Assembly: GCA_019116185.1 (NCBI GenBank)
Contig: DXCD01000124.1
Location: 1 to 6,746 of the forward strand
DNA length: 6,746 nt
DNA from: Candidatus Mediterraneibacter stercorigallinarum
Lineage (GTDB): Bacteria; Bacillota; Clostridia; Lachnospirales; Lachnospiraceae
Direction: 5' to 3'
The notes beneath the pieces were generated by a model that saw only the letters and a list, made by a program, of their open reading frames with translations, made no database searches and was not told the origin of the DNA. Shown in pieces: positions 5,777-6,746 of this stretch. Both the position numbers and the translations under genes were made by a program. How positions within the stretch are numbered: position 1 is the first letter of the stretch; each line of letters starts with the position of its first letter.

Positions 5777-6721
5777 ATGAAAAAGATGCTGTTTATATAC
5801 AACCCGAATGCGGGGACGGGAATTCTAAAGCCTAAACTTTCTGAGGTGCTGGATATTTTTACAAAAGGAGGGTATGAGGTGACGGTCTACCCGACCCAGA
5901 GGACGCATGATGCTGTTGAAAAGATACAGTCCTATGAGGGCAGCTATGATCTGCTCGTATGCAGCGGAGGCGACGGGACTCTGGATGAGGCTGTGACCGG
6001 GATGCAGCTGCGGGGGGCGGATATTCCGCTGGGATATATTCCGGCGGGCACGACAAATGATTTCGCGGCCAGCCTGGGAATCCCGAAGGACATTTTAAGC
6101 GCTGCGGACACCGCGGTAAACGGCGTGCCCTTTTCATGCGATGTTGGGATGTTCAATGATGATCACTTTATCTACATAGCGGCGTTCGGACTGTTCACAG
6201 ATGTTTCGTATGAGACCAAACAGAGCATGAAGAATATTCTGGGGCATCTTGCCTATGTGCTGGAGGGTACGAAAAGGATCTTTAATATTCCTTCGTATAA
6301 GATAAAAGTGTCACATGACGGAGAGTCATTTGAGGATGAATTCATCTTCGGAATGGTGACAAATTCCAGGTCTGTGGGCGGATTCAAAGGAATTATCGGC
6401 ACAAATGTGGTCTTTGACGACGGGGAATTCGAAGTGACATTGATCAGGACCCCGAAGAGTCCCATAGAATTAAATGAGCTGCTCGGGGCGATCCTGATGA
6501 AGCAGATCAATCCCCAGAGGATGTATTCCTTTAAGTCGGGAAATGTGCGTTTTGAATGCGAAGAAGAGATCCCTTGGACACTTGACGGAGAATTCGGAGG
6601 GAAGCACCGGGAAGTTGTCATAAGGGACAAAAAGCAGGCGCTGAAGATCATGGTGAGACAGGAGAAAGCGGCGGGATTGTCGGCCTCGGGAAAAATTCTG
6701 GAAAAAAATGAAGAAAAATAA
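5777..6721 (+). CDS. Diacylglycerol kinase / YegS-BmrU family lipid kinase
   Basis: The protein has 314 residues from ATG 5777, typical for soluble bacterial lipid kinases (DgkB, YegS, BmrU). The N-terminal catalytic domain has NPNAG (9-13), SGGDGTLDEAVTG (63-75) and PAGTTNDFA (89-97). The C-terminal domain ends in LDGEFGG (269-275), whose Glu272 is expected to be the catalytic base as in DgkB. The likely reaction is ATP-dependent phosphorylation of diacylglycerol or a similar lipid at the membrane face, returning lipid to phosphatidic acid; the exact lipid cannot be told. An in-frame ATG at 5732 would add 15 residues (MRCGMYRCMAERGCI), but AAAGGGGA (5763-5770) lies 6 bases before ATG 5777, and the MKKMLFIYNPNAG start fits the family. 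The gene lies 159 bases after the HPr-like gene, past its terminator. I see no convincing promoter in between, so it may use read-through or an atypical promoter. Confidence 0.93.
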   Translation: MKKMLFIYNPNAGTGILKPKLSEVLDIFTKGGYEVTVYPTQRTHDAVEKIQSYEGSYDLLVCSGGDGTLDEAVTGMQLRGADIPLGYIPAGTTNDFAASLGIPKDILSAADTAVNGVPFSCDVGMFNDDHFIYIAAFGLFTDVSYETKQSMKNILGHLAYVLEGTKRIFNIPSYKIKVSHDGESFEDEFIFGMVTNSRSVGGFKGIIGTNVVFDDGEFEVTLIRTPKSPIELNELLGAILMKQINPQRMYSFKSGNVRFECEEEIPWTLDGEFGGKHREVVIRDKKQALKIMVRQEKAAGLSASGKILEKNEEK

Positions 6722-6746
6722 AAAAAGTGCTTGCATTATGAAAAAT

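Noticed and set aside
5562..5780. A 72-codon plus-strand frame running from the end of the HPr-like gene across the terminator
   Set aside because: It spans the intrinsic terminator, starts inside the HPr-like gene in another frame, and has no ribosome site or family resemblance.
6722..6746. ATG at 6738 and a TTGCAT -35-like word at 6731 after the lipid kinase
   Set aside because: The ATG has no ribosome site. The TTGCAT could be a -35 of the next gene or RNA operon, but its -10 would lie beyond the window.

Overview
The window looks like chromosomal DNA of a low-to-mid-GC Gram-positive anaerobe of the Clostridia, most likely Lachnospiraceae. The grounds are Gram-positive-type MurB and WhiA, the RapZ-WhiA-HPr gene order typical of Firmicutes, AGGAGG-type ribosome sites, and the codon style. 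The genus cannot be fixed from this sequence alone.

Layout. (1) Bases 1-1008 hold the 3' end of a sigma-70-family (ECF-like) sigma factor. Its stop codon overlaps the GTG start of a single-pass membrane protein that I read as its anti-sigma factor. (2) Converging on this pair, on the minus strand (1034-2419), is a CNNM/CorC-type 'hemolysin family' membrane protein with a DUF21 domain, a CBS pair and a CorC/HlyC domain. A strong perfect hairpin lies at the convergent junction, partly inside the anti-sigma coding end. (3) The 187-base divergent region (2420-2606) has one recognisable promoter in each direction and a short hairpin plus T-run in the leader of the minus-strand gene. (4) Bases 2607-5617 form a tight four-gene operon, murB-rapZ-whiA-HPr/Crh-like, with junctions of 3 and 4 bases and then an 8-base overlap, closed by an intrinsic terminator at 5669-5698. 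(5) Bases 5777-6721 encode a diacylglycerol/YegS-type lipid kinase. Only 25 bases follow it.

How the genes fit together. The operon joins peptidoglycan precursor synthesis (MurB) with RapZ (in E. coli a regulator of glucosamine-6-phosphate synthase; in Bacillus the equivalent is YvcJ), WhiA (a DNA-binding protein linked to division and envelope functions) and a small HPr-like protein. In Bacillus subtilis the equivalent neighbourhood is yvcI-yvcJ-yvcK-yvcL-crh. Two departures stand out. The yvcK/glmR gene is absent between rapZ and whiA. The HPr-like protein has Asp where HPr has its phosphorylatable His15 but keeps Ser46, so it should be a Crh-like regulator, not a PTS phosphocarrier. No CRISPR array, insertion sequence, tRNA or rRNA gene was seen. 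Most of the window is core chromosome. The sigma/anti-sigma end is visibly more A/T-rich and more accessory in character.
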